Assembly: GCA_028583685.1 (NCBI GenBank)
Contig: JAMXIF010001253.1
Location: 98,659,813 to 98,723,812, forward strand
DNA: 64,000 nucleotides
Direction of reading: 5' to 3'
From: Petaurus breviceps papuanus
Taxonomy: Eukaryota; Chordata; Mammalia; Diprotodontia; Petauridae
The notes beneath the pieces were generated by a model. That model saw only the letters and a program-made list of their open reading frames with translations. It had not been told where the DNA came from and did no database searches. Shown piece by piece: positions 55,013-64,000 of this stretch. Numbering within the stretch: the first letter of the stretch is position 1; the number at the start of each line of letters is the position of its first letter. The position numbers and the translations under genes were made by a program.

Positions 55013-55480
55013 TGTAATGATAATGGCAATTTGAATCTCTTTTCTGCCCCTTAATAAGCCTAAAGGAATTTGAAGATCTTCCTTGCATTTGAAGACCTTC
55101 CCTACCCCCTAACAGGCTGAATGTAATCACATGGAGCCTGTGGTAGGAGGAGTTTGCTGAAGGGTGGAGCAGAGACCACAGGAAGCTGGGAGTTAGAGCA
55201 GTTAGAGCTGGAGGGAGGAGAGGATGCACCCAGGAAGAAAGGTAGGCTTCTGAGTGTTGGTTTACAGGAAGGCTAAAGGATGGTGTGGCTTCATGCTGTG
55301 CTAGAGTGTTTTAACTTCTTTGCTACTATGATGGATTTGACTTTCTGGTGTTGGGATTTGGTTTTCTAGTGTCTGAATAAATGTTGTGTTTCTGTCTTAT
55401 ATATGGAAACTCTGTTATATTTTGTGATTGAGAACTATGTCAGCATATTTACAGTTGCCATTGTCAGTATGAATATTGTG
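55013..55480 (+). mobile_element. Solo LTR of the same family, right end uncertain
   Basis: Begins TGTAATGATAATGGCAATTT and contains GAAGATCTTCC and AATAAA (near 55377). It lies in a MIR-like host whose left part ends GATTTAGAGCT and whose right part resumes at about GGATAATCTAGTCC (55500). The right end is either TTTACA at 55453 or near 55480. No internal region; a fossil. Confidence 0.65.
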
Positions 55481-55639
55481 TTGGTGCTACTGAACTAGGG
55501 ATAATCTAGTCCAAGTGTTCTTTTTTTTTAAAATTAAGTTTGTATTGATATTTTCTGCTTCCTACATCATCATAGTTATTCCAAGTCCCCATCTCCACTG
55601 GCTTGGGCCAGTGCCTACCACATAAATATACATTGACTA

Positions 55640-56200
55640 ACTCACCAGTTTATCAATGTCCTTCCTGCAGTGTGGTTCCTAGAATTGAATATGGTGGCCT
55701 AGCTATTTTCTGACCAGGGCAGATTACAGAGGTACTTTTATCTACCTAGACCTTGGTGATATGATTCTCCTGATGTGGCCTAAGGGTGAATGAGAACTTT
55801 TGGTTGCCTTATAGTTCACTAAAACTCCCAGATCTTTTTTTTCAGATACACTGCTATCTAGCTTATTTCATTGAACTCAAATGTAAGATCTTGCATCTGT
55901 CTCTACTAAATTTCCTCTTACCAGATTAGTACCATTATTCCAGCTTGGTGGAATCTTTTGGGATTCTCCCTTTATCATCTAATGTGTTAGCTAATCTTTT
56001 GTGTCAGCTGTCAGTTTGACAAGCAAGTCATCTGTGCCTTTTATCCAATTCATTGATAAAAATATTGAGCAGCCCAGACACCAGCACAAATCCCTGGGGC
56101 ACTTTGCAAGAGACCTCTTTCCAAGCTGACATTCCTGTTATATATCCAATGAGTCCATCTCCTTCTCCTTGGCAGGGCCAAATTCAACTATCAACCCTTT
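55640..56200 (-). mobile_element. CR1/L3 LINE ORF2 fragment
   Basis: Antisense CR1/L3 order: TTCCTAGAATTGAATATGGT, CTGACCAGGGCAGATTACAG, AAACTCCCAGATC, TTCATTGATAAAAATATTGA and CAAATCCCTGGGGCAC, the last being antisense to the conserved PQGSVLGP region. An ancient, diverged copy. Confidence 0.85.
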
Positions 56201-56299
56201 TTTTTTTCTTCAAATGCTTTAGAAGAAATTCTTCAACCTAAACATCAGAGTTTGACTTAAAGTTCATTCCAGCTGCTGAGTTCCACAGCCTCAGGTGGA

Positions 56300-56620
56300 A
56301 ACAGTCAACAACAGTTGGTCAATAAGCATTTTGTTGTTGTCGTTATTTAGTCATTTCCCACTCTTCCTGACCTCACTTGAGCTTTTCTTGTCAGAGATCC
56401 TGGAGGGGTTTCCCATTTCCTTCTCCAGCTCATTTTATAGAGGAAGAACTGAGGTAAACAGCATTAAGTGACTTGTTCAGGGTCACAGAGCTAATAAGTA
56501 TCCAAGGTCAGATTTGAACTCAAGAAGATGTCTTTTTTCTATCCACTGTACCATCTCGCTGCCCCCAATAAGCATTTATTAAGTGCTTTATTATTTGCTT
56601 GGCACAAATTGAGTTTGCTG
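56300..56620 (-). mobile_element. L2 3' end split by a SINE
   Basis: CAATAAGCATTTATTAAGTGC, shown in outline, is the antisense L2 terminus, interrupted at 56331. Confidence 0.65.
56331..56565 (-). mobile_element. CORE-SINE with RTE-type tail, inside L2
   Basis: From TTGTTGTTGTCGTTATTTAG to CTCGCTGCCCC. Duplications CAATAAGCATT are at 56320-56330 and 56566-56576. Confidence 0.92.
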
Positions 56621-57187
56621 AAAAATCTGGTGTGGGCATTTGGCTCAAAAGAAACCAATCATTTTCGGAAACTATTTTCTGTTTTGTTTGGGATAATGCA
56701 GTCAAAACCTAAAGAATAACCCAATATTAACAAACCTACAACATTTTCCAAATGCAATGGCTTTTACCTACACTGAGCCCATGGGGGTGTTTGCTACCAC
56801 TTTTTGAAGCATGTATCTTTTATGCTTCCTGTAAGGTCTTAGATCAGACGAAAGCTTGAAGGCATCTTCATGCTCCTCCCCCTCCCTTCGCCGCCTTGTT
56901 CAAAGGTTAAATTTAAAACTGAAAACATGTTTTTGTTTCCAAGAATTTATGGACCACAACAAGACACCTCCTTCTCAAAAGTTAGGTCTCTTCTGTTGGC
57001 TGTCTATGCTATCTGAGCATTTCTCACTCCACTATCTCTCCAGGTAGAGGTGACCTTGGCTTTTCAAACACACTGCCCACAGAGCCCAAACTGTTTCAGA
57101 TCCTACTGAGCTGGAAAGGTTTTGAGTACTTGGCTAGGCATCAAACCTTGGATTTCCATCATACAAGGGTCAGTCTACTTAAGTTAG
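56621..57187. other. No feature recognised
   Basis: Unique-looking sequence. Short frames without motifs. Confidence 0.5.
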
Positions 57188-57188
57188 G

Positions 57189-57348
57189 TTTTTTTTTTTG
57201 GAGGGGGTAAGGCAAGGCAATTGGGGTTAAGTGACTTGCCCAAGGTCACACAGCTAGTAAGTGTGTCAACTGTCTGAGGCCAAATTTGAGCTCAGGTCCT
57301 CCTGACTCCAGGGCCAGTGCTCTATTCACTGTGCCACCTAGCTGCCCC
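57189..57348 (-). mobile_element. Marsupial CORE-SINE, A-tailed type
   Basis: T-run, GGGGTTAAGTGACTTGCCCA, CACACAGCTAGTAAGTGTG, CACCTAGCTGCCCC. It is little diverged. Flanking GTCTACTTAAGTTAGG and GTCTAGTTAAGCTAGG are the target duplication. Confidence 0.93.
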
Positions 57349-57349
57349 T

Positions 57350-58945
57350 AGTCTAGTTAAGCTAGGAGGAAGCAAAAACCAGGAGGTTGAATGCTAGGTG
57401 ATGAATTTTTTTGGTGGTAGTACATAAGGGAGGGGTTTGATCTGCATCCATGGTCAAAAGACCCACATATAAGATCAAACTTGAAATAAGTCCATGTGAA
57501 TTTATATTCAATCTATTAAAATTACTTTTAGATATTTTGAGGTATATAGGCAGGAGGGGATTCAGAGTTTGCTAAAACTGTAGCCCGATTTGGCCTTTGT
57601 GATTGTCTTTTCCCAGTACTAATTCTGAGCTAGAACACCACTGTTTATACTCAGGCTTAATATTCTAGGATTAACCAGAAAGATTTTTCTTTCCAGAGAG
57701 TTGGTTTTAAGCTATCAGATAGGCTGCCACCAGCTGTCTGTCACAGAGAGGGCATCACTATCTTCACAGGGCAGTATGACGCTGCTACTGTTTGAACTGA
57801 CTGTTTAATAAATGCACTCGTTTGTAGAATCAGGGATTGATGGAGAGAGAGGGTGAGCAGCCAAGGTAATTTCATGACTTTTAACCTTGAGTATATTCCA
57901 GATGCCCAGACAATACTTGACAGGTGTGTGAATTAATAAGCAATATACTCATTGTTTCTATTTCCACATTCTCTTTCCTTGAAAAGTGATGTCTGCCTTA
58001 AATATACTGTGCCATCTAAATGCACTATTCATTCTTACTTTGATACTTTTGATCTATTTGATGGACCAGGGTGCATAATCCTTCCACTGACAAAGACGGC
58101 CATTGACCCCACACCTTCTCATCTTGTGTAATGTTTATTCATGTGTTTCTATAAATCTTCCATGTGTGACCCATTTAGTATTTTAGAGGCCTCACTTTTG
58201 GTCTTGTGATATTTCAGGGGTGCTGATGTAAGATTTGGTTTATACTTCTAGTGTCTCTCATTCTTACCACATGCCCAGACGACATCCTTTTCTGGTTGTA
58301 TATGTCCTTGAAGATGCGTTTTATGCTTCTTTCCTTCTATTCTTTCTTATCCCTGGCTAATTAGCTATTGTGTTTGGGAGGACAAGTGGGGCAGTGATAA
58401 TTGTCCAGAGAGCATATAAGCAGTAGATAATGAGAACTAGTGTTCTTGGAAGCTGTGTGAATAGAGCCACAACTAGCAATTTTGGGGGCATGCAGAAAAA
58501 AAAATGCATCTTGTGCAAGTAGAATTAAACTCACCCTTCCAATGTTGAGGGGGAGTCTGCTTCTGTGGATGGAAATTCTGGAGCATTTTAAAGCATCTCC
58601 TGGGAGATCGTCACCTGGGGAAGGAGAGGAGAACTAAACAGAATAAGGACTAACCAGGGCTGCCCCTATGAGAGGAGAAAGTAGGCAAAGCATCTTGTAA
58701 CTAATTAATTTGGCTAACTGGAAACAAAACTCAGCAGTTTCTCTGCTTTGTCAGTATTGCAAGTGCTCTCAATGCCCTCTCAATTTTGACAAAAATTTGG
58801 GGAAAAACTCTGCTCATCCCACCCTAATGTAGCTCTGGCTGTGAATGGAAATATATAGCTTCTTCTCACTTTTTTTTTCCCCAGAGAAATATCCTTGTCT
58901 TTGTTTCTTCTCCAATGTTAATTTGAAAAATTCATGCTATGTAAA
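57350..58945. other. Non-repetitive stretch
   Basis: About 1.6 kb without classifiable repeats, exons or RNA genes. Confidence 0.5.
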
Positions 58946-58949
58946 GGGG

Positions 58950-59130
58950 AGATAGGGTGACATAGCAGAAACAGCACCGGCCAGAGAATCTGGAACAAGG
59001 ATTCTAGTCTTAGTTGCTAATTTGTGGTATGACCGCGGGAACAGCACAACGTTCCTGTTTTAGTTTCTGTATATGGAGGAAAAGGACTAATGACGTATTG
59101 TATGTGTTCCAAATCTAAGATTCTGTAGTT
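58950..59130 (+). mobile_element. MIR-like SINE
   Basis: ACATAGCAGAAACAGCACCG (head), GTGGTATGACCGCGGGAAC (decayed core), CTAAGATTCTGTAGTTCTG (3' end). Confidence 0.6.
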
Positions 59131-59274
59131 CTGCTGCTTCATTTACACACTTTAAAGCTATGCCATTTGGCTGGAAAAAATGAATTCCAGTTATCTCATG
59201 TTGGAAAAACTGAACTTTGAACCCATGTTTGCTATGCTCTTGGTAAAATTTTTTTGATTATTTATTGAAAATTA

Positions 59275-59600
59275 TGATAATTAACATTTATAAAGCACTT
59301 TATGAATGAAAGCACTTTCCTTAAGACAACTTTGTAAGAGTTATTATCTTCATTTTACCTTTGAAGTAATTGAGGCCACACAGTTTGCATGTGTCAAAGC
59401 CAGAACTAGAAGAAAGGTCTCTTTTTTTGGGGGGGGGAAGGCAAAGCAATTGGGGTTAAGTGACTTGCCCGAGGTTACATGGTCAAGTGTCTGAGGCTGG
59501 ATTTGAACTCAGGTCCTTCTGATTCCAGAGCCAGTGCTCTATTCACTGTGCCACCTAGCTGTCCCAGGAAGGTCTTTTGATTCCCAGTTTAGAGTTCTTT
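59275..59600 (-). mobile_element. MIR-like SINE split by a younger SINE
   Basis: TTTATAAAGCACTTTATGAA, CTTCATTTTACCTTTGAAG, GGCCACACAGTTTGCATG; resumes after the SINE as GGTCTTTTGATTCCCAGTT. Confidence 0.75.
59421..59565 (-). mobile_element. Marsupial CORE-SINE, A-tailed type, inside MIR
   Basis: T-run, a G-run, GGGGTTAAGTGACTTGCCCG, CACCTAGCTGTCCC. Flanks AAAGGTCT and GAAGGTCT mark the target. Confidence 0.9.
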
Positions 59601-59619
59601 CATTAATACAACCATTAAA

Positions 59620-60010
59620 TCACTGCTCAAAAATTTGTTAAACTCCTGCTAAATGTGAGACACTGTGCTGGATACTGGAGACATTAAGTTGAAAAACAAG
59701 AAAGTACTTTAAGAATTTATAGTTAAAAGAAAAAGAATTTATAGTCAACTAGGGAGTATTAATTAGACCTAAAAATAAATGTGATATGAGGTAGAGTGTG
59801 ATTGGGCAAAGGATAGAACTTGACAAAGTGATCTAGGTAAGTAATCTTAAGGAAGGAGAAATCACTTTTATGTGGAAGATCAGGAAAGCTTCCAAAAGAA
59901 GGTGGCACTGAGTTGAGCACTGAATGAAGAGAGGAATTTCCAAAACTGGGCAGAGATCAAGAGTGCATTCTAGGTATGAGAGATGGCTTCCCCAAGAATG
60001 CAGGACAAGA
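59620..60010 (-). mobile_element. L2 fragment
   Basis: GACACTGTGCTGGATACTGG, AAGCTTCCAAAAGAAGGTGG, GAGTTGAGCACTGAATGAAG and GAGTGCATTCTAGG follow the antisense L2 order. Confidence 0.75.
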
Positions 60011-60264
60011 TAGGGATAAATAAGTTCTGCATCTGGATTTTATAAGGTAACCCTCACAAATTTTGGACGGGGAAGACTCGGCTAGACAATAATTCATGTA
60101 TAGAATTTGGAGCTTTTAATCAACTGCAAAATGAATACGAGTCCACATGTTCACAGAAAAAGCTATTGTTATCCTTGGTTACAGCAAGACAAACATAATT
60201 TTGAAAATGGGTCCATGAGTCCTACCTCAGCTACTCTGAGTCAAATGAGGAGAATGAGATGCAA

Positions 60265-60610
60265 ACATCACCAGGATATGCAGTGGGTAGAACAACAGAC
60301 TTGGAATGAGGAAGGCCTGAATCCGAGTCTTGCCTCAGGTAATCACTGGCTGGATGACCCTGGACAAGTCACTCAACCTCTGAAGAAATTTAGTTTCCTC
60401 ATCTTTAAAATAAGGATACTAATAGTACTTACCTTATTTCAGGGTTGTTGTAATGATAAAATGAGATAATATATGTAAAATATGGTACTTGTCATGTGTA
60501 CATCAAAATATATACATATATGATTATATATGTAAAATACATAAATGAGATAATACATGTAAAGTCCTTAAAGTACTATATAATTGTTAGATATTGTTAT
60601 TATTTCTTTG
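60265..60610 (+). mobile_element. MIR-like / CORE-SINE with extended 3' part
   Basis: AACAACAGACTTGGAATGAG, CTGGATGACCCTGGACAAGT, TTTCCTCATCTTTAAAATAA, then CAGGGTTGTTGTAATGATAA. An AT run splits the 3' end from a second 3'-end block (GTAAAGTCCTTAAAGTACTA). Confidence 0.8.
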
Positions 60611-62029
60611 AACTCTCACAGGACATTTTGTCTATAGTATTTATTTTGGTACCTAATTATATAATAAAAATCATACTTTATGTGTAGCACATCATAGACA
60701 AGACAGGTTACAGAATATTTTCATATCTGTGACCCCTTGAGTTGAGAGCAGGTAGGATGACTTGTTCAGTGTTGTGTGGGGGCTTAGTGTTGAAGTCTAA
60801 AAAATCAGAAGAAAATGGGCCCCTCTTCAAAATGGAGGCCCTGGGAAGAACAGGCAGGGGGAGAAGGACTGGCATAGTGAAAGAAACCATGAGCCAGAGT
60901 GAGGAGTTTGCAGGGGAGATCCCAGATCCTGAGGCAGCTGTACTGTGACAAGGTCCAAAGAATAAGAAGCAAAGTCCAAGGGGTTGGTCATAATCATCAA
61001 TTAGCTACGCTGTTCGTTTTTAAAGGTACTATCCAGTTCTAAATCAATAATTATATGATTTTGTTTGAACCTCACAATAACCCTCTGAAGTGAATGTTAT
61101 TATTATCAACATTTTATAGATGGGGAAATATCTTTTCCTAATTCTAGCATAAGATGTTTACTATTAGACAGTCTACAATAGGAAGACAATGATGGGAAAT
61201 ATGTGCTTTGGAAAGGTAGCTGAAATTCAAATTGGGGGAGATTGTTTTTGCTTTTTGTCTTCAAAATGATCCTTTGAGAATGACTGTTTTTGCTTGTTTG
61301 TTTTGATACAATAGAAAGAGACCAAAAAGTAGTTACTGATTGTTTTAGATTTTATAAGTCCAAGTAAGGTTTCATAAATTAAAATTATTTCAAACATGTT
61401 CAAGGTTAATTTTGTAAACTTTGTTATTGTCTTAGCAGAATAGGTGAAGAGAAAATGTCAAAAAGCTAAGGTCTGGAAGGCCATGAGAGTGGACATAATT
61501 AGGTTTGGAAGTTCAAATTGAAACTACACAGCATGAAACAGAAATGCCCCCTTTGGGTAACCACCAAAACCCAGCAACAATAATAAAAGCAAACTGGTTG
61601 AGCTCTTTAGAATTTGCTGTTGGAGCCTGATGGCCCCTCCTCTTTGATATCATAGCAGAGAGGGTTTGGAAGCCCAGTCCTTGAGCCTCACATCACCCCA
61701 GAGCCCAGTTGTCTTTGTGTGGGACAAGCAGGGCAGGGGCGGGGTGAACTTTGCACTCCTGCCAGGCACCAGGGCCTTTCACCATTAACCCCTTCACTGT
61801 AATTCCTAGGAAGCTGCAGTATTGGGTACTGGACTGTCATCTCCCTTTGTGTATTTTGAAACAGGTGCTGCTGCTATTCTTTTCCTAAACATCTCTATAG
61901 GTTTTTCAGTAGAGATCTGGGAACTAATGTTTCCCTGACCTTTAGCTCCAATTTGGCTTGGGGTCCAGCAACCTGCAGATGGCAAATATCATAGAGCATG
62001 TGGCCTGAAGTCAGTTACCAGGTACATCA
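60611..62029. other. Mostly non-repetitive stretch upstream of the MYO3B exon
   Basis: Only a small MIR-like piece (61070-61140, CCTCACAATAACCCTCTGAA) is recognised. 61600-61990 is GC-richer and is listed separately. Confidence 0.5.
61600..61990. promoter_or_regulatory. GC-richer unique island, candidate regulatory element
   Basis: Non-repetitive, with a GC-box-like GGGGCGGGGTG at about 61737, TGAACTTTGCAC directly after it (a nuclear-receptor or HNF4-like half-site pattern) and CCATTAACCCC at about 61782. It lies 1.3-1.7 kb before the clear MYO3B exon, so it could be an intronic enhancer or an alternative promoter. Motif evidence only. Confidence 0.3.
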
Positions 62030-62158
62030 CAGGTTTGTAAATTTAGAGGAAGAAGGCACCCAGTCATCCAGGTCCATCCGGTCCAATCCTCTCATTTTAC
62101 AGATGAGAAAAAGCAAACAAAGCTACAGTTATGTGACTTACCCAAGGTTACATGTACA
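62030..62158 (-). mobile_element. MIR-like SINE fragment
   Basis: CTCATTTTACAGATGAGAAA, then TTATGTGACTTACCCAAGG on the reverse strand. Confidence 0.75.
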
Positions 62159-62265
62159 GTCCTCAAGGGCAGGAACTGGTTTTTTCCCCACTTTTTGTAT
62201 CCCTAGTGCTTAACACACTGCCTGGCACATAGTAGGCATGTAATAAATGTTTATTGAACTAAATT
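62159..62265 (+). mobile_element. L2 3' end
   Basis: CTCAAGGGCAGGAACTGG, TATCCCTAGTGCTTAACACA and AATAAATGTTTATTGAACT, a clear L2 terminus. Confidence 0.88.
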
Positions 62266-62421
62266 GTGTATGTGGAAGAGTTGGAATATGAACTGATATC
62301 ATGTCCCTCCAAATCCTATCACCTTTCCATTTCTTTTCTTTAAGTTAACTATGGCATTAAACCAGGATCAAGTCATGGCTGATACTTTCCTCCTTGTGGC
62401 CTCTTATTCTCCACTGAAGAG

Positions 62422-62422
<1 letters not shown>

Positions 62423-62470
<48 letters not shown>

Positions 62471-62480
62471 NNNNNNNNNN

Positions 62481-62527
<47 letters not shown>
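62423..62527. repeat. GT microsatellite containing a 10-N assembly gap
   Basis: Pure GT repeats on both sides of Ns at 62471-62480. The N count may be a placeholder, so the real repeat length is unknown. Confidence 0.98.
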
Positions 62528-62531
<4 letters not shown>

Positions 62532-62642
62532 AAGAGAGAAAGGGAGCTAGAGGGAGAGATAAGGAAGGAGGCAGAGATTTGTATGTGTATTTATGCATGT
62601 GTGCACAAGAGATATTAAGGAGGCAGAGGGAGGGAAGCAGAG

Positions 62643-62645
<3 letters not shown>

Positions 62646-62682
<37 letters not shown>
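62646..62682. repeat. GT microsatellite
   Basis: A second pure GT run about 120 bases after the first. Confidence 0.95.
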
Positions 62683-62688
<6 letters not shown>

Positions 62689-62859
62689 TCTTCATTTTTA
62701 TCGTCTTCTTTGTGGAGGAAATGACTCAGTTTTTTTTCTCATTCCCTCCTCCTCCTGCTTCTTTTCCTCATAGCAAATTCTATTTCTTTTCTCAGCTCAG
62801 AAACCAAACTAACCATACCTAATCCAAATGCAGTATTCTGATGTAGTAGATTAAGATAA

Positions 62860-62918
62860 CATATGTATATTTTTTGTTAAACTTTAAAGCATCATATAAA
62901 TGCTAGTTAGTATTATTA
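62860..62918 (+). mobile_element. MIR-like 3' end
   Basis: TTTAAAGCATCATATAAATG and TAGTTAGTATTATTA, the shared MIR-like terminus. Confidence 0.6.
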
Positions 62919-62919
62919 A

Positions 62920-63168
62920 TGGTGCAGTTAGGTGTCAGAGTGGAGAGAGTGGTGGGGCTGGAGTCAGGTAGATCTGAGTTTTAATCTGGTCTCAGACATT
63001 TACTAGCTGTGTGACCCTGGACAAGTCATATAACCCTGTTTGCCTCAGTTTCTTCATCTGTAAAATGAGCTGAAGAAAGAAATGGCAAACCACTCCAGTA
63101 TCTTTGCCAAGAAAACCTCAAATGGGGTCATGAAAAGATAAACATGACTGAGGTGACTGAACAATAAA
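62920..63168 (+). mobile_element. CORE-SINE with RTE-type tail, next to the MYO3B exon
   Basis: GGTGCAGTTAGGTGTCAGAG, TTACTAGCTGTGTGACCCTG, CAGTTTCTTCATCTGTAAAA, GAAATGGCAAACCACTCC, CAAATGGGGTCATG, ending CTGAACAATAA. It ends 93 bases before the exon acceptor. Confidence 0.93.
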
Positions 63169-63261
63169 TCATTGTTAATTATTATGAAACATCCCATTAT
63201 ATAAAAGAATGTTCTCCAGTCCATTAATATGTTGATGATGCCCAATTTTCCTCCCCACTAG

Positions 63262-63445
63262 GAAACCTCTGTATGGATTATTTCAATATAGTTCCAGCAT
63301 GCTTGGACTTGAGTCACTTCCTGATCCCTCAGACACCTGGGAGATAATAGAGACCATTGGGAAAGGCACATATGGAAAAGTCTATAAAGTAACAAATAAG
63401 AAAGATGGAAGCCCTGCAGCTGTAAAAATCCTGGATCCAATCAGT
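63262..63445 (+). CDS. MYO3B: MYO3B coding exon: N-terminus and kinase glycine-rich loop
   Basis: This exon encodes 61 full codons of myosin IIIB, an actin-based motor with an N-terminal Ste20-like kinase, known from stereocilia and retina. The peptide reads [20 protein letters not shown], then [20 protein letters not shown] and [20 protein letters not shown] plus S. The ATP-binding loop GKGTYGKV (exon residues 33-40) and the AAVK lysine (residue 55) are visible. It matches human MYO3B as I remember it ([20 protein letters not shown]) far better than MYO3A, which lacks the LGLESLPDP stretch. The acceptor is a pyrimidine-rich run ending CACTAG (AG at 63260-63261). The donor is AGT|GTAAGT (GT at 63446). 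One base (G, 63262) completes a codon begun in the previous exon, so the entry phase is 2 and the exit phase 0. The next exon should begin with D-M-D-E-E-like codons beyond the window. No truncation or disabling change is seen. Confidence 0.95.
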
Positions 63446-64000
63446 GTAAGTAAAATTAGCAACAGCAATCACATGGTGGTTTTTTTCCCCCTTCTTTTTA
63501 ATGCTCACTGAAGTTTCCACTTATTTTCCTGGTCCTTTGTAAAGGTACACATTTTCCTGAAACCCAGCAGGGACTTGAAAGCATTTTAAAAGGGGTAATG
63601 AGTTGTAATCACAACTAAGAGAAAGAGACACGGCTAGAAATTTCCCTGGTTTTTATCTTACTGACAATTCTGTTGTTGCTATTGTTGAGATGGTACACCT
63701 GGATTCTTACCTTTTGAAATCATTCTATTTGAAGGACCGACTTGTATCACTCATGGGCTATTGGATGGTGGTGGTGTAATTACAAAATGACCCCCAACTC
63801 AAAACATTCAGACATATTGAGTTGACAGCATAAAGGAAAAATATATGCGCTTGTTTTCTCCCTCAGCAGGGTGAAGAAAATTGAGCCTTTTTTATTTTCT
63901 GCAGTGTACTAGGCACCAAGGGTATAATGTGGCCTGCTTTGTGCATAATAAGGTTATGTGTATCCTGTCCTGTATTAGGCCTCTTGGAGCTAAGCAGCTG
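63446..64000 (+). other. MYO3B: Start of next MYO3B intron
   Basis: Intronic sequence begins with GTAAGTAAAATT. No repeat, exon or RNA gene is recognised to the end of the window. Confidence 0.8.

Larger units (their letters stand above)
28586..63261 (+). other. MYO3B: Putative first coding intron of MYO3B (phase 2)
   Basis: If the exon at 28560-28585 is real, the intron is about 34.7 kb. It runs from GTAAGT to a CT-rich tract ending CACTAG. It holds most of the repeats listed below, including an L1 complete at both ends, four solo LTRs and the 10-base assembly gap. Its limits stand or fall with the first-exon call. Confidence 0.45.

Noticed and set aside
62351-62646. Frames of alternating Cys-Val or Thr-His
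   Set aside because: Translations of a GT/CA microsatellite with Ns.

Overview
This is a mammalian, almost certainly marsupial, genomic window. The evidence is its repeat content: CORE-SINEs of two marsupial types (one ending in CCCCAATTGCC plus an A-tail, one carrying an RTE-like tail), marsupial-type L1 copies, many L2, CR1/L3 and MIR-like fossils, and one family of solo LTRs. Base composition is about 40% GC. The species cannot be fixed from the sequence alone. There is no bacterial-style gene content; nearly all the short open frames are chance frames or repeat remnants.

The only host protein gene I can support is MYO3B (class III unconventional myosin with an N-terminal kinase), on the + strand. 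Its kinase P-loop exon is clear at 63262-63445, with good splice sites. The codon entering this exon is split (xx|G followed by AAA), and human MYO3B (as I remember it) has Met-Lys there. A matching upstream exon ending in AT, directly before a consensus GTAAGT donor, lies at 28585. It contains an in-frame ATG in strong Kozak context at 28560. If right, the window holds the MYO3B promoter (about 28.2-28.56 kb), the first coding exon, a phase-2 first intron of about 34.7 kb, and the second coding exon. Bases 1-28200 would then be upstream flank. The first-exon call is inference.

Layout: 1-2.1 kb MIR/SINE cluster; 2.1-3.2 kb non-repetitive, with a homeodomain-site-rich segment; 3.2-11.2 kb nested SINE, L1 and L2 copies, including a 7SL-derived segment fused to a CORE-SINE body and a 19-bp inverted repeat; 11.4-17.4 kb nested MIR/L2/L1 with a hAT-like MITE; 17.4-24 kb sparse MIRs and a near full-length 7SL (SRP) RNA pseudogene; 24-27.5 kb tandem LINE 3' fragments and the 5' half of an L1; 28.2-29.35 kb non-repetitive island with the putative MYO3B promoter, exon 1 and a possible enhancer; 29.7-34 kb L2 and CR1/L3 with nested SINEs; 34-37 kb unassigned; 37.6-38.9 kb L2 carrying a solo LTR and a SINE; 40.1-48.5 kb two L1 copies, the second complete at both ends with target-site duplications and carrying an antisense solo LTR; 48.6-56.6 kb MIR, L2, CR1 and two more LTRs of the same family; 57-62 kb mostly unique; 62.4-62.7 kb GT microsatellites containing a 10-N gap; 62.9-64 kb SINE, MYO3B exon and intron.

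I found no new multi-gene system. The most interesting items are the putative MYO3B first exon with a start codon or internal Met split by the intron, the 7SL pseudogene and the 7SL/CORE chimera, and the datable layers of nested insertions.
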